This document shows positions 50,658 through 62,213 of a stretch of 64,000 nt of DNA, piece after piece. Source of the stretch: Ustulina deusta (lineage: Eukaryota > Ascomycota > Sordariomycetes > Xylariales > Xylariaceae); assembly GCA_023159155.1 (NCBI GenBank), contig JAJNNX010000067.1, positions 186,001 through 250,000 of the forward strand. Reading direction: 5' to 3'. Position 1 is the first letter of the stretch, and each line of letters starts with the position of its first letter. The translations under genes and the position numbers were made by a program. A model generated the notes under the pieces. It ran no database searches, was not told the DNA's origin, and was given only the letters and a program-made list of their open reading frames with translations.

Positions 50658-53037
50658 TCCACCCCAACCGGGGATTCCATATTAGCTGATGGGGATCTTT
50701 GTCACTCACAACAACACAATAGCCCCTAGTGAGCCTCACTCGCAGTGCTCCTGGAATGTCTGGGTTTTTCTCCGATATAAATGCTTATTCGTGTTGAGAG
50801 ATACATAATCCACACCAAGGCTACTCTCGCTAGGATACGATACTCTTGCAGAGCATGCGGCTAGTCTAGGCTGGCTCAGTTATCATGCTTTCAATGGTTC
50901 CCAGCGTCGGTAGGAGTTGCAACCGCTTCTACCTTCGTCACGCCCATCTCTTCGTTAGCTGGCAGGGCAAATTACGCAGTCGTCAAGAACCGAGATTCCC
51001 GCTTACCCTAACAGTTGCTTCTTAACTAGTAATACGAAACGCAAACGTTTGATACTGGATGGCGATTTTACTAATGTCGTCTCTGATTAAGTCTTATCAC
51101 CTGAGGACAATTATTATATCTGTTCTGGTCGGAAGTTTGTCGTTGTTTAAACGTTTCAATATTATGAGTGCACGAATTCTAGGTCCGGCTCGAGGACAGG
51201 TCTTGCTGTGAAATGGCGGGAATTATTTAGGCAGTTACTGAGTTATCAACCAGCTATTGATTCGGAGATAGCAAGAGCAGGTGTCTACAAGAATTTGAAC
51301 TTCTGAGTGGCTTAGCAAGGTCAATAAGAGGTTGTGATCAACAACACAATAACAACTCGCCGTACGATAGGCAAGATGGTGGACAGAACGACCAGTAGCA
51401 TTAGTACTCCAACAAAATACCACACACCCTGGTATGGGCCTCTAATGATTGCAGCCTAGCAGCAGCAGCTGATGGGGCCAGCAGTCATACCAAATCATTT
51501 CGTGTATGCTCTGTTATTTCATTAATTGGAGTTCATAACAGTAACCTATTATATGCTATAGTGTATTGGTTCCACAATAAGAACATATATCCTAGGATTG
51601 CGTGATATTATTCATCTCTAGTTGATCTCTTGTATTGCTACCAAATTGACGTGACAGGGAAGATGCGGTTCGGTTATGGGGGCAACAATGTGTGTGATCT
51701 TGTTGAGGCAATTTTGCTAACGACAGTTGCGCAACCGGAGCGACCTTGACTACTGGTGAATTAGATAGGGACCAAAGTGGAAACTGGCAAGACTTAGCCT
51801 ACAGGTAGCTAGGGTTTATGAATTATCCATCAACACGAAAGCAATTCTCAGCTACACGAGTTTTCACACGGCGGCGGTCTTTGTTGATTAAAACAACGAA
51901 CTATGCTCCGAGGATCTCCGGCCTCAGTTGAGATGTTTCGCGGAGATCGGTTATAGTAATTTAGGCTGAACAATTATTCCCGGCAACAACCCTCCAAGAA
52001 ATGTATTTCTTTCTTTCTTCATGCTACATGTAGACGGTGTTATTTTGGAAATAATCTCTTCTCAACTGAAACCGTATTCTGCAGGAGAGCTGTCGGTCTG
52101 ACATGATCTCCTCTCGGTAAGAGTTATTGATTCGAGCAAAAAGGCGGAGACAATCAGCTAGGGGCTTCAACAGCAGGTGACGATCTTCTGTGCAGGAGAC
52201 CACTTCGATATACCTGTCCGAGATGCTTGTCGAAGACAATCTAGAACAAAATATCTCCAGGGCAACAGCACTAGGTAGGTATCGTGAAGACCATTTGCGG
52301 ATCTGTGAAGTCTGTGGTGAACAAATCATTTGACTTGTCCCCCACACCTGTCGCGCTAATGGACTGCGGCAAATCCTTCTGTCGACGTAGTAGTCTATCT
52401 ATAGGTTAGGTGGTCGGTACGCCTCGTATTGGCGTTTGCCAAGAGACTCTGACTGGCTGGGCCGTAAACCCCTACCACTTACTGTACTGGGAAAAGCCAG
52501 GGGTCTAAATAATTCTGCTGCCTAGACAAGAACTTCAAACTGTCAGTCTCCCAATATGCTGCAGTGCATGTATCAACTATGCAATTCAACATCTACCAGC
52601 TCATCTTGTAGTTTTCAGCAATCGGGAATTAATCGATCCACGCAATCCCATTCAATTCGGAGTGGACAGTGTGAACTCTTTTAGAGCGACGCCGGGTTAA
52701 CCGCTTGTACTGCTTGAGCTATCGGGCAGCAGTCGGCTGTCGCTTAAACGATTTACATCCTCAGTTTTCTCACAATTTCGGGTGCCGGATAGGCGATTGG
52801 AATGCTCGACAATAGGAGTAGATGCAGGGTCACTGTGGAGTGAAACTGATGCATGGTCTCATTGCATAGCGCGTTGATTCCGCCAACTCTCTTAGATTGT
52901 GTGAGAATCCACCTCACGACAAGCATTGGGCCTCTCACGCTTCGGTTTAAACGGCTGCCTGAAATCGGTCTCGGCAGAGAGGACGTCTGTCCCGTATCCA
53001 AGCCTAGCACACCGGAGACTGACAGTAAGAGGTGACC
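50658..53037. other. Long gene-free stretch
   Basis: 2.4 kb of normal composition. The only frame above 100 codons (52024-52347 minus) has no ATG context, motif or splice partner that I can support; it may be chance or a decayed exon. No tRNA, transposon end or repeat array was recognised. Confidence 0.35.
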
Positions 53038-54347
53038 ATGGCGAGCTCACCGCGCCCAAGAGGTGAAATCAAGAGGGTTCCCGTTCCCGTCCGCCATTCT
53101 CCTCCAGCTCCGGACCCTATATCTACCACCACAACCTCACCACCAGTCATTGCACAGGCAACGCTGTCGTCAAGTCTGCCGTCGACACAAATTCCTTTTA
53201 TTGTTCATGGCCAGTCCCGACCCCGGGGTCCTATCCCAATTGTAGCAACCAACTCTCATCAGCCCCTCCCTACTCACTTTAGCCGCGGTCCCAGACACAA
53301 CCACTACTCTCAACCCCCATATCCGTACACTCTACACACTATCGAGATGGATCGGGAGTCACAGAACCGCCACTCCACCCTCCCTGCACAGGTGGAGGAA
53401 GATATCAAGGCAGCCGTCCTCGCGTCGATGCTGCCTAACGACCCCCCAGTACCCATGAAGAGACGGAAGACCGCCGTGCATAGAAAGAACATACGATGGA
53501 CATCGTTGTCTCTGTTGATCATTCTTGTTATTGGCGAGATCCCGGTTTCTGCCATCTTTAACATCGATATACCGGCGTTATTTGCTTTCATTTTGGTAAG
53601 TACAATCACTCGGAATGCCCCGTACACGTTTCGAGGAGCAGGATACGGTAGCATACACGCTTCTGTGAGCGCGGCTAATGACATGGCCTACACTATAGGG
53701 CACCTTGCTCTGCTTATGGAACGGCTGGCGGCTCTTCAGGCTGAGACAGAAGTTTGGCAATGAGATAATATCGGGCTGGCATGTCGGCCTCGAAGCCCTT
53801 TTCCTCATTGCCCTCATCGCCGCGACGGTAGTAGTCGTCTCCTGGACCGTGAACCAGCTACAAGAAGGAGAGTTATTCTACGTAGACGAGGCTATATGCC
53901 GACAATTCTGGCGGGGCATAGCCGTAGCTATTATCCTTTTTATTTGTCTGTAAGCGGGATTCCTCGACCTATCACGGCCATCTGTGCAAATCAGCGCGAC
54001 TGATGATACTTACTTTTCGTCACAGCATCTTGCACTTCATCCTACTCATCATCACGGCGATCGAGAAGTGGACGAAGCCTGCATATCTGCACATGGCTCT
54101 CCTCAGCGAGTCCCAGCCCCAGCAGCCACCTCAAATCATCGTCCAGTATACGACTACATGTCCCGTTTGCCACGGCCACGAGCCCCGACCGGGAGAAGGC
54201 GAGAATTCCTATCTCGCGCGCGTGGGCGACTCGCAACCGCAGGGAGTAGCACCGGCGACTTTAGGACAACAAAAAGAAGCGACGTACACGGACGAGAGTC
54301 TGAATGAACACGAGTACTATGGGGCGGGAGGGATTGCGAGAACATGA
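53038..54347 (+). CDS. Four-helix integral membrane protein with CPVC motif
   Basis: Exons 53038-53595, 53699-53949 and 54026-54347 (introns of 103 and 76 bp, GTAAGT..CTATAG and GTAAGC..CACAG) give 376 aa. The first 150 residues are Pro/Ser-rich and probably disordered and cytosolic. Four hydrophobic segments follow: SLLIILVIGEIPVSAIF (about 157-173), FAFILGTLLCLW (across the first junction), LEALFLIALIAATVVVVSW and IAVAIILFICLLILHFILLI (across the second junction). Both joins restore continuous helices, which supports them. The C-terminal tail has a CPVCHGH motif. The layout resembles fungal MARVEL-like proteins, but without a diagnostic motif I do not name it. The ATG in ACCATGG at 53038 is preferred to the upstream GTG. 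Confidence 0.8.
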
Positions 54348-55072
54348 AGCGCGGCGCGGCAAAGCGTTACGTAAGGGCGTTGTTGGGGTCGGCTATGTCT
54401 CTCGGAACAAAACCATGGAGGCTGCGGCGCATCGGTAGCATTGCCCAACAGACGAAGAATTCGGTGTTCTCCTAGACAGAGGTTGCTGCGCTTATACGGA
54501 AAGTTTGGAGTTTGGGTCGTGTTTGGCCAAGTTGCTCTGGAAATCCAGAACAGTTGTCAACACTGGAGTACAAGGGATATATATAAGTATAGTGGACTGT
54601 GGGCTTGACTCAGGATGGATCGGAGTAAAGTTTCGTTTGGGGTTTGTTGAGACAGTCAGTCTCTTGAGCACTTCTGGAATCTGCCAGTAAATAAATAATA
54701 TATGGCTAAGAAAGCTGCATTGCTATGTATGATATGCCATTTCAATACAGAGAGCTTACAGGTATTGGAACCTAAGGAACTGCCTGGGTAAGGCACCTAG
54801 CCAATACAAGCAAGTACAGGTATCAATTACCTACCTCTGAGATAGGTTTCACCATGTGAATCAAAATGGGAGCTTTTCCTGAGCCATGCCGCTTTTAGCC
54901 TGGGCTTGGCCGGAGTCCAACCTGAGCCAGACCCGCTTTTGCACAAGTCAAATAAACATATTTACATAACTTTTGCTATACGTCTTAACTGCCGTAAACA
55001 CACCGCAATAAATAAAAATTGGCCGTTTTGATTACAAAACGGATTTGAGTATCGATGACAAGGGCCATGCAA
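54348..55072. other. Intergenic between convergent genes
   Basis: Holds the 3' regions of the membrane-protein gene and of the minus-strand cysteine-rich gene. No coding frame, repeat or RNA gene recognised. Confidence 0.4.
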
Positions 55073-56390
55073 CTACCAACCCCCTTTCCGACTTCCTAGG
55101 AAGTCGCTCCAGTCACTACTTTCCAGGGACACGCGACTGCGGCTTAAGATCGAGTCGATCTGTTCAGCGGCATCCGATGAAAGCTTGAGACTCAAACCGT
55201 GCCTATGTCGAATGGTATGAAAAGAACACAGCTTGGACCTCGGGAGAGCACGTGGGCGATCGCACTTCGAACAGGTGGTTCCAGACTCAGGTGTATAAAG
55301 CCCTTTCTTATGAAGTTCCTGATAGATTTGTTGTCGGAATCTGCACTTCTCGCAACGGCGCGCCAGGCGGAGACCTTCAATTTTGTGATCCTTGTAAAGT
55401 TTGCATGTTCAAATGGTTTCATTGTATCCACTAAGGCAGCTTTCCTCGGAATAGCCATCGAAGGATGGCAGCGCTGCGCCCTGACAAGCAGACTTTCTGG
55501 CTAGCAAAATAATTTGAAGTTCAGGGAACGTCACTGTGGAAATGTTAGCTACCGAGAAACAGAAAACGATGCAGGCATTCATACATATCATACTGATATT
55601 GAAATCCAGTGTTACTTGTCTTTCCGCTTTGATGTCTTCAGAAACTTCCTAGTCTCAGAAGTTAGTATTAATCGGCGTGGCCAATGACTGCGGCCGCATC
55701 TTGGTGCCTGGGAAGTTTGGTTCATCAGATACGACATGTACTCGTCGATGGTGGTTTCGTGGCCGTCTTTCTAGCGGCGTGACTGTGCATACGCTTGGCG
55801 GCTTTGACAGGTGAATCTGCCTCTGGACTGACCCAAAGTGCCTGGCCCATAGCGGTAATCTTTGTAGTCGTCCGCCTTGTCTTCCTCATCGTGTTCACTG
55901 TCACTGCCGTTTCCGTATTGCATCTTCTCTCTACATCCTTTAAGTGTAGCTTCATCCACTGGAACGCCGGAAAATGCCTCATGACGGACAACGGGACGTC
56001 CACTTCGACCCACGTGGCGTTGTCGTGGGCTCTTATGCATTCTTCTCACATGGTCTTGAAGGGACTCCTTTCCGAAGTACGCTTTTGGGGGTGTCTGTGC
56101 TTCGCGCCTGCGCAACAAACGCTGCTGATTGAGTGGGTGATTGTAATTGGCAGCGTCCAGAGCCAGTGCTTCCATATTTTCCAGTGCTAAGAGTTCATAG
56201 TTAGACCGGCAATCCGCAGACACGTGGCTGGGTCGAGTCGCTCAGCAGGCAACACTGAGAATAGACTTACATCGTCCACTCTCACTTGCCTCCAGGGCTG
56301 CAGGGCTTCTGCGGGACATCGTGCCTGTAGCACTTCCACAACCACCACCTCACAGACAACATCTCACACCATGTTCTCCTATAAGGGGCA
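55073..56390 (-). pseudogene. Cysteine-rich zinc-binding-like gene, decayed or multi-exon
   Basis: Three minus-strand blocks carry coding-like sequence. At about 56310-56390, RWWLWKCYRHDVPQKPC can be joined across a 58-bp intron (GTGAGA..CCCAG) to HVSADCRSNYELLALEN of the block 55612-56223, which includes LQDHVRRMH and an acidic stretch; that block contains an in-frame TAG at 55771. Block 55073-55591 has ARRCEKCRFRQQIY, then GTTCSKCDRPRALP and KLCSFHTIRHRHG, a Cys/His pattern that looks metal-binding, with an in-frame TGA at 55409. Both stops could be spliced out by weak introns (a 62-bp one with a GTCAGT donor, a 57-bp one with a GTGGAT donor), or they are nonsense mutations (CAG to TAG, CGA to TGA). 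One gene or two cannot be settled. Function unknown. Confidence 0.4.
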
Positions 56391-56462
56391 TGATAATTTC
56401 ATAACGAAGGTTGTTGCAGTGACATATACCTACAGCTCAAGGATGTTGGGACGTCTCGGGGC

Positions 56463-57244
56463 TTACGTTCCCCTGCCCTCCACTATCTCCTGCGCCACCT
56501 TCGCCGTTGCCTTCACGATTAGCTCGTGCTCATGGAAATGCATCCTCTCCTTCAACTCTTCCAGCTCCTCTCCCTTCCACTCAATCTCTTGAACGACGAT
56601 AGGAGCACCCCTATCCACCTCAGCAATTACGTAGTGGGCCATAATACCCGTGCGTGTTAGTCGCCCAGCCTTAAACTCTTCGAAAGCTCGCTCAATCGCC
56701 ATAGCTCCATCGAACTCCCCTGTGCAAATTGTGAGTAGCCAGACCCAGCATGACCTTTTAGAACTTACCGGGTAGTGCCGGATGGAGGTTGATTATCCGC
56801 ACCCCTGCCCTTTCGATAGGTTCTAGGAAAGCAGCTGAGAAGACATGCATCCAACCAGCGAGAACAATCAACTCAGGCCTTTCCTTATCTGTTGATAGAA
56901 CCCTCGCGGCCAATGCAGCATCATATCTTTGACGGCCTTCAGCTACTTTCTGTTCGTCTGTTTCTCCCTTCCGCAAGAACCCGTTACTGATTAGATTGAA
57001 GTAATCCCAAGGAATGCCTGGTCGTGAATGAGTTGCATGCTGTATACACGCGCATGGGAGAGCTCCTACCTGCTTCGTCCGCTCGAACAGTTGCGTGTGC
57101 ATTTCTCCGGTTCGTGATGAGGGAGATGATGCGGCTATTTCGAAGGTGATCCGTAGATATAGCATCTATGAGAGCCTGGAAGTTCGAGCCAAAGCCAGAG
57201 GCCATGACCAGGATCCGACATGGCGACTCTTCCGGCCCGGCCAT
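56463..57244 (-). CDS. ADE8: Phosphoribosylglycinamide formyltransferase (GAR transformylase)
   Basis: Exons 57070-57244, 56769-57017 and 56463-56719, with introns of 52 bp (GTAGGA..GACCAG) and 49 bp (GTAAGT..CACAG), give 226 aa, matching monofunctional fungal and bacterial PurN-type enzymes. It transfers formyl from 10-formyl-tetrahydrofolate to GAR in step 3 of purine synthesis, in the cytosol. Motifs: ILVMASGFGSNFQAL (phosphate-binding loop, residues 11-25), GIPWDYFNLI restored by the first splice, VLAGWMHVFSAAFL, NLHPALPGEFDGA restored by the second splice (Asn135, His137) and HYVIAEVDRGAPI (Asp177). The catalytic Asn-His-Asp set is complete. It is divergent from ARB1 across about 1.2 kb, with a Gcn4/CpcA-type site 48 bp upstream of the start. 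Confidence 0.95.
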
Positions 57245-57291
57245 TCTGGAGAATGTGGCGATAGAATGGGATGGAAATCAGACAGTATGCA

Positions 57292-57298
57292 TGAGTCA
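57292..57298. promoter_or_regulatory. TGAGTCA (Gcn4/CpcA-type) site upstream of ADE8
   Basis: A perfect TGAGTCA/TGACTCA palindrome 48 bp before the ADE8 start. This is the binding sequence of Gcn4/CpcA bZIP regulators, and its TGACTC half is the Bas1 core used at yeast ADE genes. Position and gene fit; use is inferred. Confidence 0.5.
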
Positions 57299-57490
57299 CT
57301 GCTTCAGATGTAACAGTTTCCGTCTTTGGAGCTCTGGAATGAAACGAAAGAGCTCTAATTCTTATCCACGGTACTTCGTACATGACGAGAAATCAAACTG
57401 GCGCTTTACTAAGTAGAATGACCCCAATTGGTCTAAAAGAGTTTAGCGCAAACACCCTTTTCGGCCTAGCGCCCAACTCTGTCCTTATCT

Positions 57491-57496
57491 CACGTG
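57491..57496. promoter_or_regulatory. CACGTG E-box between ADE8 and ARB1
   Basis: Single CACGTG palindrome in the shared divergent region, the core site of bHLH factors such as Cbf1/Pho4 types. A 6-bp match alone is weak evidence. Confidence 0.25.
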
Positions 57497-57540
57497 ATTT
57501 CACTCCGGAGCAGAACTACTCTTAAGGCTTAGGGTTAGAT

Positions 57541-57705
57541 GTTTTTATAGGTTGTTTTAGTTAATAAATACTAAAAAAGTATTAAATTTTTAATTAGTTA
57601 CTAGATTAATTATTAATATTTTTTAATCTATTATTAAAAGTTTATTATATATTTAGTTAGTTAGCCATTTATTAAAATTATTAAGATATTTAAATAGATT
57701 TCTTT
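57541..57705. repeat. Small AT-rich (RIP-like) islet
   Basis: About 165 bp of A/T-dominated, TpA-rich sequence between normal-GC flanks in the ADE8-ARB1 intergenic region, with the same look as the transposon nest. It contains a short hairpin (AATACTAAAAAAGTATT). It is probably a scrap of an old mutated repeat; no terminal motif or target duplication found. Confidence 0.45.
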
Positions 57706-58436
57706 GCTGTTTCACTTCCTTCTAAATTTAGGTTTGGGAACATCACTACACATGACGTCATAAACTCTTCTTCGGCGGGCTAGCACCAGACAAATGCCTA
57801 AGGCACCCATCCACGGCCGTGCTTAGGCACTTTCTTATCCCTTATCGGTCCTCGAACTATCGGAGAGCAAAAAATTTATTGGGAAAAAGTCAAAAATTTC
57901 ACAGCCCCACCAGGCCCCGGACCTGACCACTCCCACCCATCCGCCACCCACTTGCAGGCCAAAAATAAGCCCAGAAGCCCCAGGCGCCTCAGCAACCCCC
58001 CCACTATAGAGTTCCCGACCCGGCGTCCGCGACAAGGCTCAGTGGAGGCCAGGGCACCCTTCCTGCCCCTCCTTTCTGGGACACACCGATTTCTCTATCT
58101 CTCCTGTCGTTTTATTTCCATCTCTCGCTGGCTTCCGCAAGTCCTTGTTGGTGACAGCTCGACACCGAAGACACTGCGGCCTCTGTCCACCCCCGACACG
58201 AAAGCCGTCTTCCTTTTCTCTGCGCAACATTGCAATCCGTCACATTCACTTGTGATCGTTCTCCACGCCGAACCGACCCCGCGCTCGCGTTTGGCTTCCA
58301 CACAGCCCAGGCGGGGTAGATTTCTGACGACTTTTTATTTTTTACTTTATTTTCTTCGTTGCGAGTCATTCGCCTCCTTGGCTGCGTCGCTCGCATCTCG
58401 ACGACTCGGGCACCAGACGTGCTCACCACCGCCAAG

Positions 58437-60444
58437 ATGGTCTCTGCGTCCAAGGAGAAGCGACTCGCCAAGAAGGCGGCCGAGGGCAAGGGCGAGAAGA
58501 AGACTCTCGTCTCGCGGTCCAAGGCCGGCTCCAAGGCGGCTTCCAAGAACGCCAGCGCCGCCGGCTCTACCGCCGGCGACGACACGCCCCCGGATCCCAA
58601 CGATCTGCCCGCGACCAGTGAGAAGGATGCCGACAAGGTCCAGCGGCTCGCCGACCAGAAAGATGCCCACGGCCTGTCGGACCGCATCACCACCGGTGTC
58701 CTGGCTTCCATCCCGAGCAGCAGAGACGTCAAGGTCATCAGCGCCAGCTTGACCTTCCACGGCCGCGTCCTCCTCAACGAAACAGACTTGGAGCTGACCT
58801 TTGGGCGTCGCTACGGCCTGCTCGGCGAGAACGGCTGCGGAAAGAGCACGCTGCTGAAGGCCATCTCGGAGCGCGAGTACCCCATCCCCGAACATGTCGA
58901 CATCTACCTACTGAACCAGGGCGCACCGCCCTCCGACCTTGGCGCCCTCGAATGGGTCGTCAGGGAGGCTGAGCGAGAGTTGGACCGTCTAGACAAGCTA
59001 GCCGAGCGGATTCTCGAGGAAAATGGCCCCGACGATCCTGTGCTCATGGATCTTTATGAGGTACGTGCTCCCTTCCCCTCCCCCGCAGAGTTGGAGAAAG
59101 CTGCTGACTCTCCCTCCAAAGCACATGGACAAGATGGATCCCTCCACCTTTGCCACGCGAGCTTCGCTTATCCTGACTGGCCTCGGCTTCAACAAGGTCA
59201 CAATCCACAAGAAGACCAAGGACATGTCCGGTGGCTGGCGTATGCGTGTTGCCCTTGCCAAGGCTCTGTTCGTGAAGCCCACTCTCCTGCTCCTCGACGA
59301 CCCCACTGCCCATTTGGATCTGGAAGCCTGTGTGTGGTTGGAGGAATATCTCAAGAAGTGGGAGCGCACCCTGGTGCTCATCTCTCACTCGCAAGATTTC
59401 TTGAACGGAGTGTGCACCACCATGATCGATATGCGGAAGCAGCAGCTCATGTACTACGGTGGTAACTTCGACTCCTATGTCAAGACCCGCAAGGAGCAGG
59501 AGATCAACCAGATGACCGCCTACAAGAAGCAGCAGGAAGAGATCAAGCACATCAAGGAGTTTATTGCGAGCGCCGGTACCTACGCCAACTTGGTGCGCCA
59601 AGCCAAGTCTCGCCAGAAGATTCTCGACAAGATGATTGCAGACGGTCTGATCGAGGAAGTCAAGGAAGACCGTGCCTTCACATTCAGATTCACCGACGTC
59701 GAAAAGCTGCCGCCCCCTGTGCTGGCTTTTGACAGTGTCACATTCTCGTATTCGGGAAATCCCAAGGATGACTTGTACCGCCACATCGATCTTGGTTTCG
59801 ACATGGACTCTCGAACGGCTCTTGTCGGGCCCAATGGTGTCGGTAAGAGTACACTTCTTCGTCTGATGACGGGTAAGATTTCGCCCACCGACGGTGCCGT
59901 GAAAAAGCATACCCATCTTAAGCTTGGAATGTACTCGCAGCACAGTGCCGAGCAACTCGATTTGACCAAGAGTGCGTTGGATTTCGTACGCGACAAGTTC
60001 CCCGACAAGTCGCAAGATTATCAGTACTGGAGACAATGCCTTGGAAGGTACGGTGTTTCCGGTACTGTTCAGACATCCATCATGGGTACACTATCCGAGG
60101 GCCAAAAGAGCCGTATCGTCTTCGCCTTACTCGCTATTGAGTCTCCCAACATGCTTCTTCTCGACGAGCCTACCAATGGCTTGGATATACCAACAATCGA
60201 CGCCTTGGCTGAAGCCATTGAGAACTTTACTGGCGGCGTTATTGTAGTGTCTCACGACTTCAGGTAAGTGTCTCTATCCACTCCTTTTCCATCGAGGCTC
60301 TACTCACTGTTTCCCAGGTTGCTCGATCGGATTGCCAAGCAAATCCTCGTCTGCGAGAACAAGACCATCAAGCCTTGGGATGGCTCCATAGCCGAATACA
60401 AGAATTACCTGCGGAAGAAGATGGTGGCAGCTGGAGCTGTCTAA
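58437..60444 (+). CDS. ARB1: ABC-F ATPase ARB1 (ribosome biogenesis)
   Basis: Exons 58437-59060, 59122-60263 and 60318-60444, with introns of 61 bp (GTACGT..CAAAG) and 54 bp (GTAAGT..CCCAG), give 630 aa against 610 in yeast. It is a soluble twin ABC ATPase of the ABC-F class without membrane helices, and Arb1 homologues help make 40S and 60S subunits. The Lys/Ala-rich N-terminal 60 residues are the usual basic arm. NBD1: Walker [10 protein letters not shown] (130-138), signature MSGGW (243-247), Walker [13 protein letters not shown], where Asp replaces the usual Glu. The inter-domain linker (about 300-400) is charged and helical. NBD2: Walker [10 protein letters not shown] (444-452), signature LSEGQ (532-536), Walker [13 protein letters not shown] longer frame from 58359 is not used because the ATG at 58437 matches the family start. 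The assignment is firm. Confidence 0.95.
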
Positions 60445-61355
60445 AAGTGTGTTCGATAGTTGGAAATACAGATGCATTCATGGGGCGATCCAGGGCGGCT
60501 GAGTCTACCTACCAAGCTCGTGTCACGACATTCGGCGGATTTCGGATGGTAAAATTTTCTGCATCACGGAACGCGCGGCTCAAATACAGGGTATGCTATA
60601 GATTGGGCATTTGTCGACGATCATGTATAGACCCGCATCCGAAGGGTGTCGTGAAACAAACAGGAAGCGCAAGCCCCGCGCTATGATGGAGGGATGGATG
60701 GATGGGGTTCGATTGACATTTTTGTCGTCGTCAAACCTTGCGCCTGATCTTGTTGGGTGGGAAGGAGAAAGGGACATCATGCCGCACATCGCGGACATCA
60801 AAGTATCAGCGCAAGAACCATCCTTTTTCTTCGCACGTGGTTTTCACCTTTTCCATAATTGAATAGATTTTCATGCAAAATGATAGTCGGTCGCCCGCGT
60901 ATCCCGAGAGTTGTTGTATTGATTAGGTGCTTTGTCCTATATTTGATACGCATCCCCCATTGCAGAATGGGGGTTCTTCAAAGTAGGCCAGAGGTGGTTA
61001 CAAGTCGTTTCCGCCTTAATATATATCCAGGTACCCATTATCCGTTAATCAAGCAAACCTACATAGAATCCTCCAAATGCGCGGTTACGTCCTTCTAGGC
61101 AAGTTGGCAAGCGACGTCGATCTCACTCGGGGTCTACCTCAGGTCGAGAGGGTATCATCAAAGTGAATACTTATAATCTTTCTACCTCTATTTAATTATA
61201 AATATATATATAGTCTCGAATTTTCTATACCTCAACACTTGAGATGCCTTTTTTCTTTTCTTTTCTTTCTCGCCTTAATATGGACGGACTACTATACTAA
61301 ATCGAGAACAACGAGAAGATGGATGATAGATATAATTACTTACCTTAGTATCAAC

Positions 61356-61430
61356 CACTCACTCACTCACTTACTCACTTACTCACCTACTCACTTACTC
61401 ACCTACTCACTTACTTACTTACTCACTTCA
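61356..61430. repeat. (ACTC/ACTT)n microsatellite
   Basis: About 75 bp of tetranucleotide repeats, CACTCACTCACTTACTCACT and variants, with an 8- to 12-bp higher-order rhythm. Confidence 0.85.
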
Positions 61431-61456
61431 CAGTGAAATAAATCACAAACTGGGTA

Positions 61457-61487
61457 TCTATCTATCTATCTAGCCAGCTAGCTAGCT
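61457..61487. repeat. (CTAT)n and (CTAG)n microsatellite
   Basis: ATCTATCTATCTAT followed by AGCTAGCTAGCT, two adjoining short tandem runs. Confidence 0.8.
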
Positions 61488-61590
61488 CTGGCCGACGATC
61501 AACGAGGGAATCCATAACTGGGCACTTACTTCAATCGAAGAATTCAAACATTGCAGGGCAGTTCATGTAGTAGTAGTAGTCCTAACTACC

Positions 61591-61616
61591 TAACCTAACC
61601 TAACCTAACCTAACCT
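61591..61616. repeat. (CCTAA)n tandem, five units
   Basis: Five CCTAA units. The complement TTAGG resembles a telomere unit one G short of the fungal TTAGGG, but the array is tiny and internal between two housekeeping genes. Confidence 0.85.
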
Positions 61617-62213
61617 ATAAAGACAAATCCACTGAGCACGGCGTACGATGGGAAATAAACACCGTCTCCGACCGACCGATTCCTCGCCATAAATTGGGCA
61701 AAGTAACGCTACATACGTACACTACATAGATACAAACACAACAAACCGAATACACCTCGGGGTGCAAACCGCGACTGCGACGCTGAGTGTATTGTGGTGG
61801 AGGTACAGCAATGTTATGCAGTGTAGTATAGAGCGCAGGGAAATGGTACGTACGTACGTGCATGGGATCTCTTTCTCCCAACACATCGATACGAGAGTGA
61901 GAGAAGACAAGAAAAGAGAGTCCATTCTCTCGGTTTCTTCATCCATCATCTTTCATTCGTCTATGTAATTACACATCCCCATCCCCATCATTGCGTAATG
62001 GTTTGGTCGATGCATCAACCTCCCAGACAGGCTGGGGAAAATAAGAGATAGAGAGACAGAGAGAGAGAGAGAAAAGTATGGCCCCAGTCCGTGGGGATGA
62101 AAACAACGCCTTTCTGATGTCTCTGCTTTTGTTTTTGTACACATAGCAAGAAGTCTTTCCTTTGCGCCCCGAGAAACGCCAATCTCTCAAAACAGATGAA
62201 TTTACACGACGAA

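Larger units (their letters stand above)
60445..62213. other. Convergent intergenic region rich in simple repeats
   Basis: Lies between the 3' ends of ARB1 and INO80. No gene supported. It holds several short tandem arrays, annotated separately, plus small ones at 60688-60702 (GGAT), 61852-61860 (ACGT) and 62046-62075 (GA). Confidence 0.5.

Noticed and set aside
52024..52347. 107-codon minus-strand frame
   Set aside because: No family motif and no splice-supported extension; its length is within chance for this composition.
58347..60036. Long antisense or shifted frames over ARB1, including a 330-codon minus-strand frame at 59044-60036
   Set aside because: They mirror the strong codon bias of a well-supported ABC-F gene on the other strand and show no motif of their own.
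61591..61616. CCTAA array as an internal telomere or chromosome fusion scar
   Set aside because: Only five units, not the fungal TTAGGG form, and set among other microsatellites between housekeeping genes.
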